From NCBI RefSeq assembly GCF_036203305.1, contig NZ_CP108131.1:7564001-7628000 (forward strand): a stretch of 64,000 nucleotides of DNA, read 5' to 3'. Below, in pieces: positions 1 to 8,376 of the stretch. Within the stretch, counting starts at the first letter, position 1; each line of letters starts with the position of its first letter. A model generated the notes under the pieces. It did no database searches, was not told where the DNA came from, and saw only the letters and a list, made by a program, of their open reading frames with translations. Source of the DNA: Streptomyces sp. NBC_00190 (GTDB lineage Bacteria > Actinomycetota > Actinomycetes > Streptomycetales > Streptomycetaceae). Both the position numbers and the translations under genes were made by a program.

Positions 1-156
1 CCGGCCACGCGCCGCGTCATCGACCAGTCGGTGGAGCACAACTGGGACGTACTGCGCGGCATCGCCCGCCAGTGGGAGGACCACGAGGACTTCCGCCACG
101 AGTTCAAGCACCACGCGTGGGAGCTCGACCACCACCACGCCGCCGCGGCGGGCTGA
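1..156 (+). CDS. C-terminal end of an unrecognised protein (partial)
   Basis: An open frame enters from the left edge and stops with TGA at 154-156, leaving 51 residues. The visible part is helical, charged and rich in His, Glu and Asp, and ends in a His/Ala-rich tail. I do not recognise the family. The gene is convergent with the VOC protein, and a strong hairpin separates the two. The frame has normal G/C-rich third positions, so it looks like the real end of a gene. Confidence 0.6.
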   Translation, partial: PATRRVIDQSVEHNWDVLRGIARQWEDHEDFRHEFKHHAWELDHHHAAAAG

Positions 157-187
157 GCCCACGGATCCGGGACCCCGCCCGCAGACG

Positions 188-235
188 CCGCCACCGTGCC
201 CCGCCGGGCAGGTCCCCCCGGGGCGGCGGTGGCGG
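188..235. terminator. bidirectional hairpin between convergent genes
   Basis: CCGCCACCG at 188-196 pairs perfectly with CGGTGGCGG at 227-235, and GCCCCG/CGGGGC extends the stem inward. It sits between two convergent reading frames, as expected for a shared terminator. No T-run follows, which is normal in streptomycetes. Confidence 0.6.
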
Positions 236-255
236 GCCGGGGGCCGTACGGTGCG

Positions 256-633
256 CTACTCCGACGCCTTGCGGGGCGTGGTCTGCTGGACCGCCCAGCC
301 GTTGCCGTCCGCGTCGGAGAAGTACACGAAGGAGCCCCAGGGCAGGTCCTGGATCTCCGTCACCTCGATGCCCCGGCCGCGCAGGTCCTCGTACGCCTCC
401 TCGATATCGGTGACGACGACCTGCAGGTTGTCCAGCGATCCCGGGGTCATCCGGGTCAGCCCCTTGCCGATCGCGATCGAACAGGCCGACCCCGGCGGGG
501 TCAGCTGTACGAAGCGGATGTCCTCGCTGACGGTGACGTCGTGGTCGGCGTTGAAGCCGAGCTTCTCGTAGAAGGCCTTGGCCCGGTCGACATCGGTGAC
601 GGGCACGGCGACGAGTTCCAGCTTGATGTCCAT
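256..633 (-). CDS. VOC family protein (glyoxalase/bleomycin-resistance fold)
   Basis: This 125-residue protein has the usual single-module VOC length and opening (KLELVAVPVTDVDRAKAFYEKLGF), with the closing strand VYFSDADGNGWAVQQ carrying a typical DPDGN-like turn. VOC proteins dimerise to form a metal or ligand pocket and act as lyases, dioxygenases or drug-binding resistance proteins. The substrate cannot be read from the sequence. It starts 7 bp after the stop of the ABC exporter and is almost certainly cotranscribed with it, which suggests a role in detoxification or resistance. Confidence 0.9.
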   Translation of the reverse strand: MDIKLELVAVPVTDVDRAKAFYEKLGFNADHDVTVSEDIRFVQLTPPGSACSIAIGKGLTRMTPGSLDNLQVVVTDIEEAYEDLRGRGIEVTEIQDLPWGSFVYFSDADGNGWAVQQTTPRKASE

Positions 634-640
634 CCCGGCA

Positions 641-2554
641 TCATGCTCCCGACGCCGCTGCCGCGCCGTCCGACGCCACGTCGGCGGGCGTGTCCGCGGC
701 CGCGAACTGGGTGCGGTACAGCTCCTCGTACCGGCCGCCCGCCGCCAGCAGCTCGGTGTGCGTGCCGCGCTCCACGATCCGGCCGTCCTCGACCACCAGG
801 ATCAGATCCGCCGCCTGTACGGTCGACAGCCGGTGCGCGATCACCACGGCGGTCCGTCCCGCCAGAGCCTCGCCCAACGCCTCCTGCACCGCGGCCTCCG
901 AGGTGGAGTCCAGGTGCGCGGTGGCCTCGTCGAGGATCACCACCCGCTGCCGGGCCAGCAGCAGCCGCGCGATGGTCAGCCGTTGCCGCTCGCCGCCCGA
1001 CAGGCGGTAGCCGCGCTCGCCGACGACCGTGTCCAGCCCGTCGGGCAGCGAGGCGACGAGTCCGTCCAGGCGGGACCGGCGCAGGGCCTCCCAGATCTCC
1101 TCCTCGGTGGCTCCGGGCCGGGCCAGCAGCAGGTTGGCCCGTACCGACTCGTGGAAGAGGTGCCCGTCCTGGGTGACCATGCCGAGCGTCTCGCGGATCG
1201 AGTCGGCGGTGAGGTCCCGTACGTCGATCCCGCCGATGCGGACGGCGCCCGCGTCGGCGTCGTACAGCCGCGGCAGCAGCTGCGCGATGGTCGACTTGCC
1301 GGCGCCGGACGAGCCGACCAGCGCGATCATCCGGCCGGGTTCCGCCCGGAACGACACCTCGTGCAGTACCCGCGTACCGCCCCGGGCGTCGAGGGTGGCG
1401 ACCTCCTCCAGGGAGGCGAGCGAGACCTTGTCGGGCGAGGGGTAGCCGAAGGAGACCCGGTCGAACTCGACGGCCACCGGCCCCTCCGGTACGCGGCGCG
1501 CGTCCGGCTTCTGCGTGATGAGCGGCTTCAGGTCGAGGATCTCGAAGACCCGCTCGAAGCTCACCAGCGCGCTCATCACCTCGACGCGGGCGCCGGCGAG
1601 CGCGGTCAGCGGGGCGTAGAGCCGGGTCAGCAGCAGCGCGAGGGCGACGACGGATCCGGCGTCCAGGGTCCCGCGCAGGGCGTAGTACCCGCCGAGCCCG
1701 TAGACCAGGGCGAGGGCCAGCGCGGAGACCAGGGTGAGGGCGGTGATGAAGGCGGACTGGGCCATCGCCGTACGGATCCCGATGTCCCGCACCCGGGCCG
1801 CCCGGGCCGCGAACTCCGCGGACTCGTCGGCGGGCCGCCCGAACAGCTTGACGAGCGTCGCGCCGGGAGCGGAGAACCGCTCGGTCATCTGGGTGCCCAT
1901 CGCGGCGTTCAGCGCCGAGGCCTCCCGCTGCATGGCCGCCATCCGCGCCCCCATCCGGCGAGCGGGCAGGACGAACACCGGCAGCAGCACGAGCGCCAGC
2001 AGGGTGATCTGCCAGGAGATGCTCAGCATCACGGCGAGGGTCAGCAACAGGGTCACGGTGTTGGCGGCCACCCCGGACAGGGTGTTGCTGAACGCCCGCT
2101 GGGCGCCGATCACATCGTTGTTGAGCCGGCTGACCAGGGCTCCGGTCCGGGTCCGGGTGAAGAAGGCGACCGGCATCCGCTGCACGTGGTCGAAGACCGC
2201 CGTCCGCAGATCGAGGATCAGCCCCTCGCCGAGGGTGGCCGACAGCCGCCGGGTCAGCAGACCCAGGCCCGCCTCGGCGACCGCGATCAGCGCGATGAGG
2301 AGGGCGAGCCAGGTCACCGTGCCGCTGTCCCGGCCGTCCACGATGGCGTCGACGACCCGGCTGGCGAGCACCGGCGTGGCCACCGCCAGCAGCGCGGTCA
2401 CCACGCTGAGCAGGAGGAAGAGGGCGAGCCCGCGGCGGTGCGGGCGGGCGAAGGCGGCGACCCGGCGCAGGCTCGCCCGGGAGACCGGGCGGCGGTCCTG
2501 CTGCGCGTTGATCGCACTGTGCAGCGATGTCCAAGCGGTGACTTCCATGTCCAT
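641..2554 (-). CDS. ABC exporter, fused membrane and ATPase domains
   Basis: This 637-residue half-transporter has six predicted membrane helices in about residues 40-330 and a C-terminal ATPase. Walker A is GSSGAGKS, the signature is LSGGERQR, Walker B is VVILDEA, and the H-loop lies in VVIAHRLST. This is the homodimeric or heterodimeric multidrug/lipid exporter class. The ATG at 2554 is chosen because a promoter with its -10 at 2567-2562 would start transcription at or next to it, so the message looks leaderless. The gene heads an operon with the VOC gene. The substrate is unknown. MerR/SoxR-like control suggests redox-active or toxic compounds. Confidence 0.95.
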   Translation of the reverse strand: MDMEVTAWTSLHSAINAQQDRRPVSRASLRRVAAFARPHRRGLALFLLLSVVTALLAVATPVLASRVVDAIVDGRDSGTVTWLALLIALIAVAEAGLGLLTRRLSATLGEGLILDLRTAVFDHVQRMPVAFFTRTRTGALVSRLNNDVIGAQRAFSNTLSGVAANTVTLLLTLAVMLSISWQITLLALVLLPVFVLPARRMGARMAAMQREASALNAAMGTQMTERFSAPGATLVKLFGRPADESAEFAARAARVRDIGIRTAMAQSAFITALTLVSALALALVYGLGGYYALRGTLDAGSVVALALLLTRLYAPLTALAGARVEVMSALVSFERVFEILDLKPLITQKPDARRVPEGPVAVEFDRVSFGYPSPDKVSLASLEEVATLDARGGTRVLHEVSFRAEPGRMIALVGSSGAGKSTIAQLLPRLYDADAGAVRIGGIDVRDLTADSIRETLGMVTQDGHLFHESVRANLLLARPGATEEEIWEALRRSRLDGLVASLPDGLDTVVGERGYRLSGGERQRLTIARLLLARQRVVILDEATAHLDSTSEAAVQEALGEALAGRTAVVIAHRLSTVQAADLILVVEDGRIVERGTHTELLAAGGRYEELYRTQFAAADTPADVASDGAAAASGA

Positions 2555-2561
2555 GGCGGAA

Positions 2562-2592
2562 ACGGTAGGACCTCAACCGAAGTCGAGGTCAA
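2562..2592 (-). promoter_or_regulatory. MerR/SoxR-type promoter of the ABC exporter
   Basis: On the reverse strand TTGACC (2592-2587) is followed after 19 bp by TACCGT (2567-2562). The long spacer holds the imperfect dyad GACCTCAAC-CGAA-GTCGAGGTC (2569-2590). A 19-bp spacer with a central CCTCAA-type dyad is the hallmark of promoters activated by MerR-family proteins and resembles SoxR boxes. The regulator gene itself is not in the window. The expected start site falls at the ATG. Confidence 0.7.
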
Positions 2593-2694
2593 CCTTTCGG
2601 CCGGCCCTCGCCCTCCCGGGTCTCCAACTCCCGTTCGTACGGGGGATTTCCGCGACTCGCGGCCGCTGTCGGTGCCCGGTGTCATCATCGGTCC

Positions 2695-4764
2695 ATGACG
2701 CAGGGATCCGAGTCCGTACGCTTCGGCAAGAGCACCACCGACACCGTCCTGCACCGCTTCGAACAGTGGGCCCGCGACACCCCGGGGGCCCGCGCCGTCA
2801 CAGCCGGCTCGGAGAGCCTCACCTACGGGCAACTCGACACGCGGGCCAACCGGTTGGCGCACCACCTGCTCGCCTCCGGCCTGCCGCCCGGCGGCCTCGT
2901 AGCCATCGGCACCACCCGGCAGACCGAGCTGGTCGTCGGTATCCTCGCCGTCCTCAAAGCCGACGGTTCCTACGCCGTCGTCGACGCGCAGACGCCCCGC
3001 AACGGCCGCCGGCAGCTCGCCGCGCTCGCGCCCCTCGCACCCTTCGCGCTGCTCACCCACGCGCCGCACCGCGCCGCCCTCGACACCGGTACGGGCCTGC
3101 GCACGATCCGGACCGACGACGACACCGCCGCGATCGTCGCCCGGCCCGGCTACGCGCCCGATTCCGCCGGGGCGTTCGGCCGCGCCGCCGTCCTGTTCAC
3201 GGCGAGCCCCGAGCAGCGCCCCGTGGCCGTCGGCCACGCCCTGCTGCTCGCCGCCCACGAGGGCTGGGCCGAGCTGGCACAGCTGACCCCGCAGGACCGG
3301 CACCTGATCACCGCCCCGCCGGACGTCACCGCTTTCGCCGCAGGCTGGACCCGTGCCCTGTGCTCGGGCGGCAGCCTCGTCCTCCCCGCGAAGGCTCCCT
3401 GGCAGGCCGAGGGAACGGAGCGGGCCCGTCGGGCCATTGCCGCCGAGCGGGTCCGCCAGGCGGTCGCGGCGGAGCGGGTCAGCGTGCTGCACACGGACCC
3501 GGCCGGTGCCTGCGCCCTGCTGATCGACGGCCGCAGGCCCGCCGCCGAAACCCGCAGGACCGGTCCTCCGGCGCTGAGGTCGCTGCGGCTGGCCACCGTC
3601 ACCGGGGACCGCCTGCACCTCGACGAACTGGACGCCCTCAGCGGCCGGCTGCGTCCCGGCGTGCGGATCCTCAACGTCTACGGGCTCACCGAGACCGCCG
3701 GTGTGGGCACCTGCTTCGAACTCCCGCAACTGACCGCCCCCATCGACGCACCGGAGCTGCACTCGCTGCTCGGTACCCCGTTCGCGGGCTGCCAGGTCCA
3801 CGTACTGGACGGGGAGATACACCTCACCCCGCCCGGCGGCGGCGACGCCGTGCCCACCGGGGACCTCGGACTGATCCGCCCCGACGGGCTGCTGGAGTAC
3901 GAGGGCCGGGTCCGGCACAGGATCGCCGTCCCCGGAGGCTCCCTCGACCCGTATCCCGTCGAGGCAGCGATCCGTACCCACCCGGGGATCGGCGCGGCCG
4001 TCGTCACCGGCGTCGACAAGGACGGCGGCCGGCGGATCGTCGCCTACGTGTCCCCGCCGCCCGGCGATCCGGCCTGGGACGCGACCGCGCCGCTGCCCGA
4101 GATCTGGGGCCTGCGCAACCACCTGGCCGGCGTCGTCCTGAAGGACGAGATGCCGCACATCCTCGTCCGGCTCTGGGCCCTGCCGCGCGGCCGGGCCGGC
4201 CAGGAGGACCGGACGGCCCTGCCGCTGCCCACCCAGCCCCCCTCCGAGCGGCCCGCCGTGCACGGCAGCAAGTTCTCCCGGGCGGCGGGCAAGGGCGACC
4301 GGCGCGGCTCCAGCCTGGCCGTCGGCGGATGCCTGTCGGTCGTCCTGGCCCTCTTCACCCTGCTGCTGACCAACGTCCTGTGGCCCGGATCCACGGACCT
4401 CTCCGCCGTGCCCCAACCCTGGGCGTTCCTCTTCTTCGTCCTCTACCTGTTCGAATGCCTGTCCTTCGGCGTGGGCCTCGCCTTCCTCTTCACCGGGCAC
4501 TGGATGATGCAGAGCCGGGAGCGACCCCGCTCCGACGGACTGCCCCGCATCGGTACCCGGGTCGCCCACATCGCCGCGAGCTACCTGCTGCTGGCCTGGT
4601 GGCCGCAGGACAACGCCTACCGGCTGGCGGCCAAACAGGAGTGGGCGCTCCAAGCCCTCCTCGTCTACACCTTCAACATCCCCCTGATGATCGCGGCCGT
4701 CATCGTGGCCCGCTACCTCACCCGGAAACCGGACTCACCCTTCGACTTCGAGGACAGGACCTGA
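2695..4764 (+). CDS. degenerate adenylation domain fused to a C-terminal membrane domain
   Basis: Residues 1 to about 520 follow the NRPS/acyl-CoA synthetase adenylation fold. Motifs seen are LTYGQLDTRANRLA, a YGLTE motif (NVYGLTETA) and PTGDLGL (A7). Two key motifs are damaged: the phosphate loop (usually TSGTTGxPK) reads LFTASPEQRPV, and the A10 catalytic Lys (NGKxDR) is replaced by Gln in AGQEDRTALP. The last 150 residues hold about four hydrophobic segments and no carrier domain. It is probably a membrane-anchored binding or scaffold protein or an altered enzyme, not a standard adenylating enzyme. It is divergent from the ABC exporter and overlaps the 3' end of the ATP-grasp gene by 30 bp. 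Confidence 0.85.
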   Translation: MTQGSESVRFGKSTTDTVLHRFEQWARDTPGARAVTAGSESLTYGQLDTRANRLAHHLLASGLPPGGLVAIGTTRQTELVVGILAVLKADGSYAVVDAQTPRNGRRQLAALAPLAPFALLTHAPHRAALDTGTGLRTIRTDDDTAAIVARPGYAPDSAGAFGRAAVLFTASPEQRPVAVGHALLLAAHEGWAELAQLTPQDRHLITAPPDVTAFAAGWTRALCSGGSLVLPAKAPWQAEGTERARRAIAAERVRQAVAAERVSVLHTDPAGACALLIDGRRPAAETRRTGPPALRSLRLATVTGDRLHLDELDALSGRLRPGVRILNVYGLTETAGVGTCFELPQLTAPIDAPELHSLLGTPFAGCQVHVLDGEIHLTPPGGGDAVPTGDLGLIRPDGLLEYEGRVRHRIAVPGGSLDPYPVEAAIRTHPGIGAAVVTGVDKDGGRRIVAYVSPPPGDPAWDATAPLPEIWGLRNHLAGVVLKDEMPHILVRLWALPRGRAGQEDRTALPLPTQPPSERPAVHGSKFSRAAGKGDRRGSSLAVGGCLSVVLALFTLLLTNVLWPGSTDLSAVPQPWAFLFFVLYLFECLSFGVGLAFLFTGHWMMQSRERPRSDGLPRIGTRVAHIAASYLLLAWWPQDNAYRLAAKQEWALQALLVYTFNIPLMIAAVIVARYLTRKPDSPFDFEDRT

Positions 4765-6543
4765 GCCCGCCCGGCCGAACATCGCGCCGACGGCCTCCGC
4801 CTCGGACCGCACCAGCGCCTCGGCCGCGTCCAGCACCTCCCTGCTGCGCGCGGCCACCAGCACGCCCAGCCAGGGCGCCGGATCGAAGGCGCCCGTCGGG
4901 ATCGCGGGGACGAACACCGCCCCGAGGTCCGCGCAGCCCCGGGCCAGGGCCGCGCACAGCTCGTCCAGCTGCGCCTCGGGCAGCCGCGCGCCCAGCTCCA
5001 CCCGGTCGGCGATCCGTACGAGGTGACCCGCGCCCCGCAGCGCGTCGAGCCGGGCCGCCACCATGAAGGCGATCGACGGCCCGGTCAGCCGCAGGTTCGT
5101 CTCGGTCGGCGCGAGCCGCCCCGCGCCGTCGGTGACGAAGTCCACGTCGAACCAGCCCCGGTAGCCGGAGTCCGCCAACTCCCCGCCCACCGCCCGCCCG
5201 AAGGCCAGCAGCGGCTTCTCCGCCCACCCGGGCACCGCCCCGTGGCCCACCGTCGCCCCCCGGTAGCAGCCGGCCCGCACGTCCATGAGTGCCGCGCCGG
5301 CCTCGTGCAGCCTGCCCTCGGCGTCGACGAAACCGTCGTACGTGAGGTCGCGCGGGGCGTCGTCCTCCTCGGGACCGGCCGGGGCGCCGACGAACGCCTC
5401 CACCAGCAGCGGCCCGCGCGGCAGCCGCCGCAGGGCGGCGCGGGCCCCGCCCGCCGCCCGGACCTCGCCCGGGGTGAGCACCGTGGTGCCCGAACCCCCG
5501 ACACCGTGCTCCGATTTCAAAACAGTGCTCTCGCCCGCCTTGGCCCGGGCCGCGACGAGGCGGACCGCCGCCCGCCGCGAGCCCGCCCGCCACTGCGCGG
5601 GCAGCACGATCCCGGGATGCCCGCCGTCCGCCAGGATCCGGGCGAACAGCTCGTGCGCCGCGGACTTCGACTCGTACCGCAGCTCCCCCTCCCGCCACGG
5701 CCGGTCCGCCAGCATCCCGAACGACCGCGTCCGCCCCCACGGCACGAGGGGCAGCCCGGCCCCGGTCAGCATCTCGGCCAGCGCCGGCCGGGCCCGTACG
5801 GCGTCCGACAGGCCCGGTCCCCGCTCCACCAGGCCGTCGTACACCTCCACCCCCGTCCAGCCCAGCTGCCGGCAGACCAGCTCGGTCCAGCCCCGCGGCA
5901 CGGCCCGGGGCAGCACCAGCGCCGCCGGGTCCGGACTGTAGAAGGCGGCCAGGCAGGCGTAGTCGTGCGCGGCCCGCTGCTCCCGGTCCAAGGAGGCGTC
6001 GGCGAACTGCGCGTTGAACTCCGCGACGTTGCCCACGTGCACGGCCCGTCCGCCCCCGGTCCACGCCCGCGCCCAGTCGGCGAGCGGGACCGGGGACACC
6101 TCGAACCGCACCAGCCCCTCGGGGCCGCCCGGCGCGCCCACCGCCTGCACCGCCTCCACCGCTCCCATCGCCCGGTAGAACCCGGCCGCGTGCGGATCGG
6201 CGTCGATCACCAGGGCGCGCACCCCCAGCTCCACGGCCCGGCGCAGCGCGTCCTGGTACAGCAGCCGCCCCACGCCCCGGCCGATGGCCGACGGTTCCAC
6301 GAAGAGCAGCCCCAGCGAGGCGCGCGGGGCGGGCCCGTCCAGGGACGCGAGCCCGAGCACCGTCCCCCGCTCGTCCTCGGCCACCACGATCCGGCGGGCC
6401 GTCACGTCGAGGGGCCGGATCCGCAGGTCCGGCGCGCAGGAGGCGAGGAACTCCGGCCCGTACCCCCAGTGCGCCTTGGAGCGCATCACCAGCTGCGTCA
6501 AGGACTCCGCCTCGGCCGGCCGCGCGGCTCTGACCTTTACCAT
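4735..6543 (-). CDS. GNAT acetyltransferase / ATP-grasp ligase fusion
   Basis: The start at 6543 is chosen because GGGGAG lies 8 bp upstream and the GNAT domain begins at once (MVKVRAARPAEAESL). Residues 1-150 are GNAT-like, with an acetyl-CoA loop of the form GRGVGRLLYQDALRRA. The rest is an ATP-grasp domain with the flexible loop HGVGGSGTTVL and the metal-binding Glu/Asn motif PTETNLRLTGPS, which resembles carboxylate-amine/peptide ligases of the PGM1 type. Such enzymes join a carboxylate to an amine through an acyl phosphate. The product is unknown. It is 602 residues long and divergent from the DUF350 gene. Confidence 0.85.
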   Translation of the reverse strand: MVKVRAARPAEAESLTQLVMRSKAHWGYGPEFLASCAPDLRIRPLDVTARRIVVAEDERGTVLGLASLDGPAPRASLGLLFVEPSAIGRGVGRLLYQDALRRAVELGVRALVIDADPHAAGFYRAMGAVEAVQAVGAPGGPEGLVRFEVSPVPLADWARAWTGGGRAVHVGNVAEFNAQFADASLDREQRAAHDYACLAAFYSPDPAALVLPRAVPRGWTELVCRQLGWTGVEVYDGLVERGPGLSDAVRARPALAEMLTGAGLPLVPWGRTRSFGMLADRPWREGELRYESKSAAHELFARILADGGHPGIVLPAQWRAGSRRAAVRLVAARAKAGESTVLKSEHGVGGSGTTVLTPGEVRAAGGARAALRRLPRGPLLVEAFVGAPAGPEEDDAPRDLTYDGFVDAEGRLHEAGAALMDVRAGCYRGATVGHGAVPGWAEKPLLAFGRAVGGELADSGYRGWFDVDFVTDGAGRLAPTETNLRLTGPSIAFMVAARLDALRGAGHLVRIADRVELGARLPEAQLDELCAALARGCADLGAVFVPAIPTGAFDPAPWLGVLVAARSREVLDAAEALVRSEAEAVGAMFGRAGSGPVLEVEG

Positions 6544-6638
6544 TTCCTGGTCTCCCCATGGTCTGCGCCAAGGCCGTGAGATAGATTCGGCCTCCCCACG
6601 GCCCATCCTTTCCCACCCACGCGGAGACAGGCTTCTCA

Positions 6639-7061
6639 ATGAGCGACATCATCAACGGACTTGGCCGCACCAGCGCCTTCGGCGCCCTCGGCCTGGTGCT
6701 GCTGATCCTCGGCATCGTCCTCGTGGACGTGCTGACGCCCGGGAAGCTTCCGAAGCAGATCTGGGAGGAGCGCAACCGCAATGCCGCCCTCCTGCTCAGT
6801 TCCGCGCTGCTCGGCATCGGCGGCATCGTCTTCACCTCGATCTGGACCACCTACGACGACTTCGGCAAGGGCCTGCTGTCCACCGCGGCCTTCGGGGTGC
6901 TCGGCCTGGTCCTGATGGCGGTGGCCTTCCTGGTGCTCGACCTGGTGACCCCGGGCAAGCTCGGCGCGATCGTCGTCGACCCGGAGCCCCACCCGGCGGT
7001 CTGGGTCACCGCCTCCTGCAACCTCGCCGTGGCCGCGATCGTGGCGGCCTCGATCGCCTGA
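6639..7061 (+). CDS. DUF350 family membrane protein
   Basis: This 140-residue protein has four hydrophobic segments arranged as two repeats, each ending in D-x-L/V-TPGKL (VDVLTPGKLPKQI and LDLVTPGKLGAIV). The doubled TPGK motif is diagnostic of DUF350. The function is not established. Members often neighbour ATP-grasp or polyamine-type enzymes, and here the ATP-grasp fusion is divergent 95 bp away. The intergenic region carries TAGATT as a possible -10. Confidence 0.85.
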   Translation: MSDIINGLGRTSAFGALGLVLLILGIVLVDVLTPGKLPKQIWEERNRNAALLLSSALLGIGGIVFTSIWTTYDDFGKGLLSTAAFGVLGLVLMAVAFLVLDLVTPGKLGAIVVDPEPHPAVWVTASCNLAVAAIVAASIA

Positions 7062-7077
7062 CGCCCGGACAGGGCGT

Positions 7078-7153
7078 GGCGTAGCACCCCTGGATGACGA
7101 GCGCGCCGCTCCCCGGTGGGAGCGGCGCTCTCGTCGTACTCCGGTGCTACGCC
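7078..7153. terminator. nested double hairpin between convergent genes
   Basis: The outer arms GGCGTAGCACC (7078-7088) and GGTGCTACGCC (7143-7153) are perfectly complementary. Inside them GCCGCTCCC and GGGAGCGGC (7105-7126) form a second perfect stem, extended by GACGAGC/GCTCTCGTC. The outer arm covers the stop codon of the acyltransferase. The position between convergent genes fits a bidirectional terminator. Confidence 0.75.
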
Positions 7154-8376
7154 AGGCCCAGCGCGAACACCGCGAACCCCGCCGCCAGCAGTCCCGCCAC
7201 CGTCCGGCGCACCGCCGTGGCCTTCCGCCCCTCCACCGGCGGACCCTCGAACCGCCGCGCGTACCGGGCGATGCCCACCAGCAGCGCCGCGAACACCGGA
7301 ATCCACGCCAGCCGCGCCGCGATCCAGCCCAGACTGTCCGGCGCCGTCGTCAGCCCCGCCAGCTCCCCCACGAACGAACCGGGAACGGCCGCGGCCAGCA
7401 TGGCCGTCTGGTGCCAGCACAGGATCGTCATCGCGCACAGGTTGATCACGACCACCGGCGCCCACAGGGCCGGCCGGGCCAGCAGCCGCGCCAGCCGGTC
7501 GCGCAGCAGGATCGCCGCGCCCGACTGGGCCGCCGCCAGGGCCAGTACGAGCAGCGACGGCGGGTGGGAGTTGGTCCGCTCCGCACCCGGCACCCCCACC
7601 ATCGACGCCGGGTAGTGGAAGACCGCCAGCAGCGCCGCGAACAGCACCGTCCCGCCGGCCAGCAACAGCCAGGCCCCGCGCCGCCCGATCCGCCCCTCGC
7701 CCCAGCTCACGCCCAGCTGGTACGCGAACAGCCACCCCGGCAGGATGTTGATCAGGGACAGCCAGGACGGCACCGAGTCGGCGAGCGGTCCGTAGCGCAG
7801 GAAGTCCACGACGGCGACGGACACGAGCAGCGGAGCCGCCGCCCAGCCCCCGAGGCGGCGCGCCGCCCGCACGCAGTACGGGGTCAGCGCGGTGACCACC
7901 ACGTACACCCCGACGAACCACAGCGGCTGGATCACCAGCGTCGCCCCGGTCCGCAGCGTCGCCTCCGGCACTCCGGCCGCGTAGAGCACGGGCGCCGCCA
8001 GCGCCCACACCGCCGTCACTCCCAGCACGGGCCGCCCCAGCCGCACGACGCGGCCCTTCAGCCACGCGCCCGTCGACCCCTTGTGGCGCCGGAAGGAGAG
8101 CACCGAGGCGTACCCGCCGACGAGGAAGAAGATGCCGAGCATCTGGAGCACCCAGCTCGCCGGGGCCAGCCCGCCGAAGGCCGACAGCGGGCTGGCGTTG
8201 TGCAGGCCGCCGTCGGGGTCGAGGGCGAACCCGCCGAGCAGCCAGTGCCCGGTCGGCACGGCCAGCAGTGCCAGGGCGCGCAGCCCGTCGACCGCCCGGT
8301 CGCGATGGGCGGGCGTCTGCCGCTCGATCCGGTCGGCCGCGCCCTTGAGCAGCGTGAGCGTACGGGGCGTCGTCAT
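7147..8376 (-). CDS. acyltransferase family 3 integral membrane protein
   Basis: This 409-residue protein has about ten hydrophobic segments. Near the N-terminus is RDRAVDGLRALALLAVPTGHW, matching the catalytic R/H region of acyltransferase-3 proteins, which move acyl groups onto sugars or lipids at the membrane. The ATG at 8376 overlaps the TGA of the upstream hydrolase by 4 bp, so the two are translationally coupled. The pair suggests modification of a surface or secreted molecule. The acceptor is unknown. Confidence 0.88.
   Translation of the reverse strand: MTTPRTLTLLKGAADRIERQTPAHRDRAVDGLRALALLAVPTGHWLLGGFALDPDGGLHNASPLSAFGGLAPASWVLQMLGIFFLVGGYASVLSFRRHKGSTGAWLKGRVVRLGRPVLGVTAVWALAAPVLYAAGVPEATLRTGATLVIQPLWFVGVYVVVTALTPYCVRAARRLGGWAAAPLLVSVAVVDFLRYGPLADSVPSWLSLINILPGWLFAYQLGVSWGEGRIGRRGAWLLLAGGTVLFAALLAVFHYPASMVGVPGAERTNSHPPSLLVLALAAAQSGAAILLRDRLARLLARPALWAPVVVINLCAMTILCWHQTAMLAAAVPGSFVGELAGLTTAPDSLGWIAARLAWIPVFAALLVGIARYARRFEGPPVEGRKATAVRRTVAGLLAAGFAVFALGLA

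Noticed and set aside
1734..5066. 1110-codon forward open frame
   Set aside because: It runs antisense through the ABC exporter and out of frame through the adenylation gene, is Arg/Pro-rich and has no domain. It is a high-GC shadow frame.
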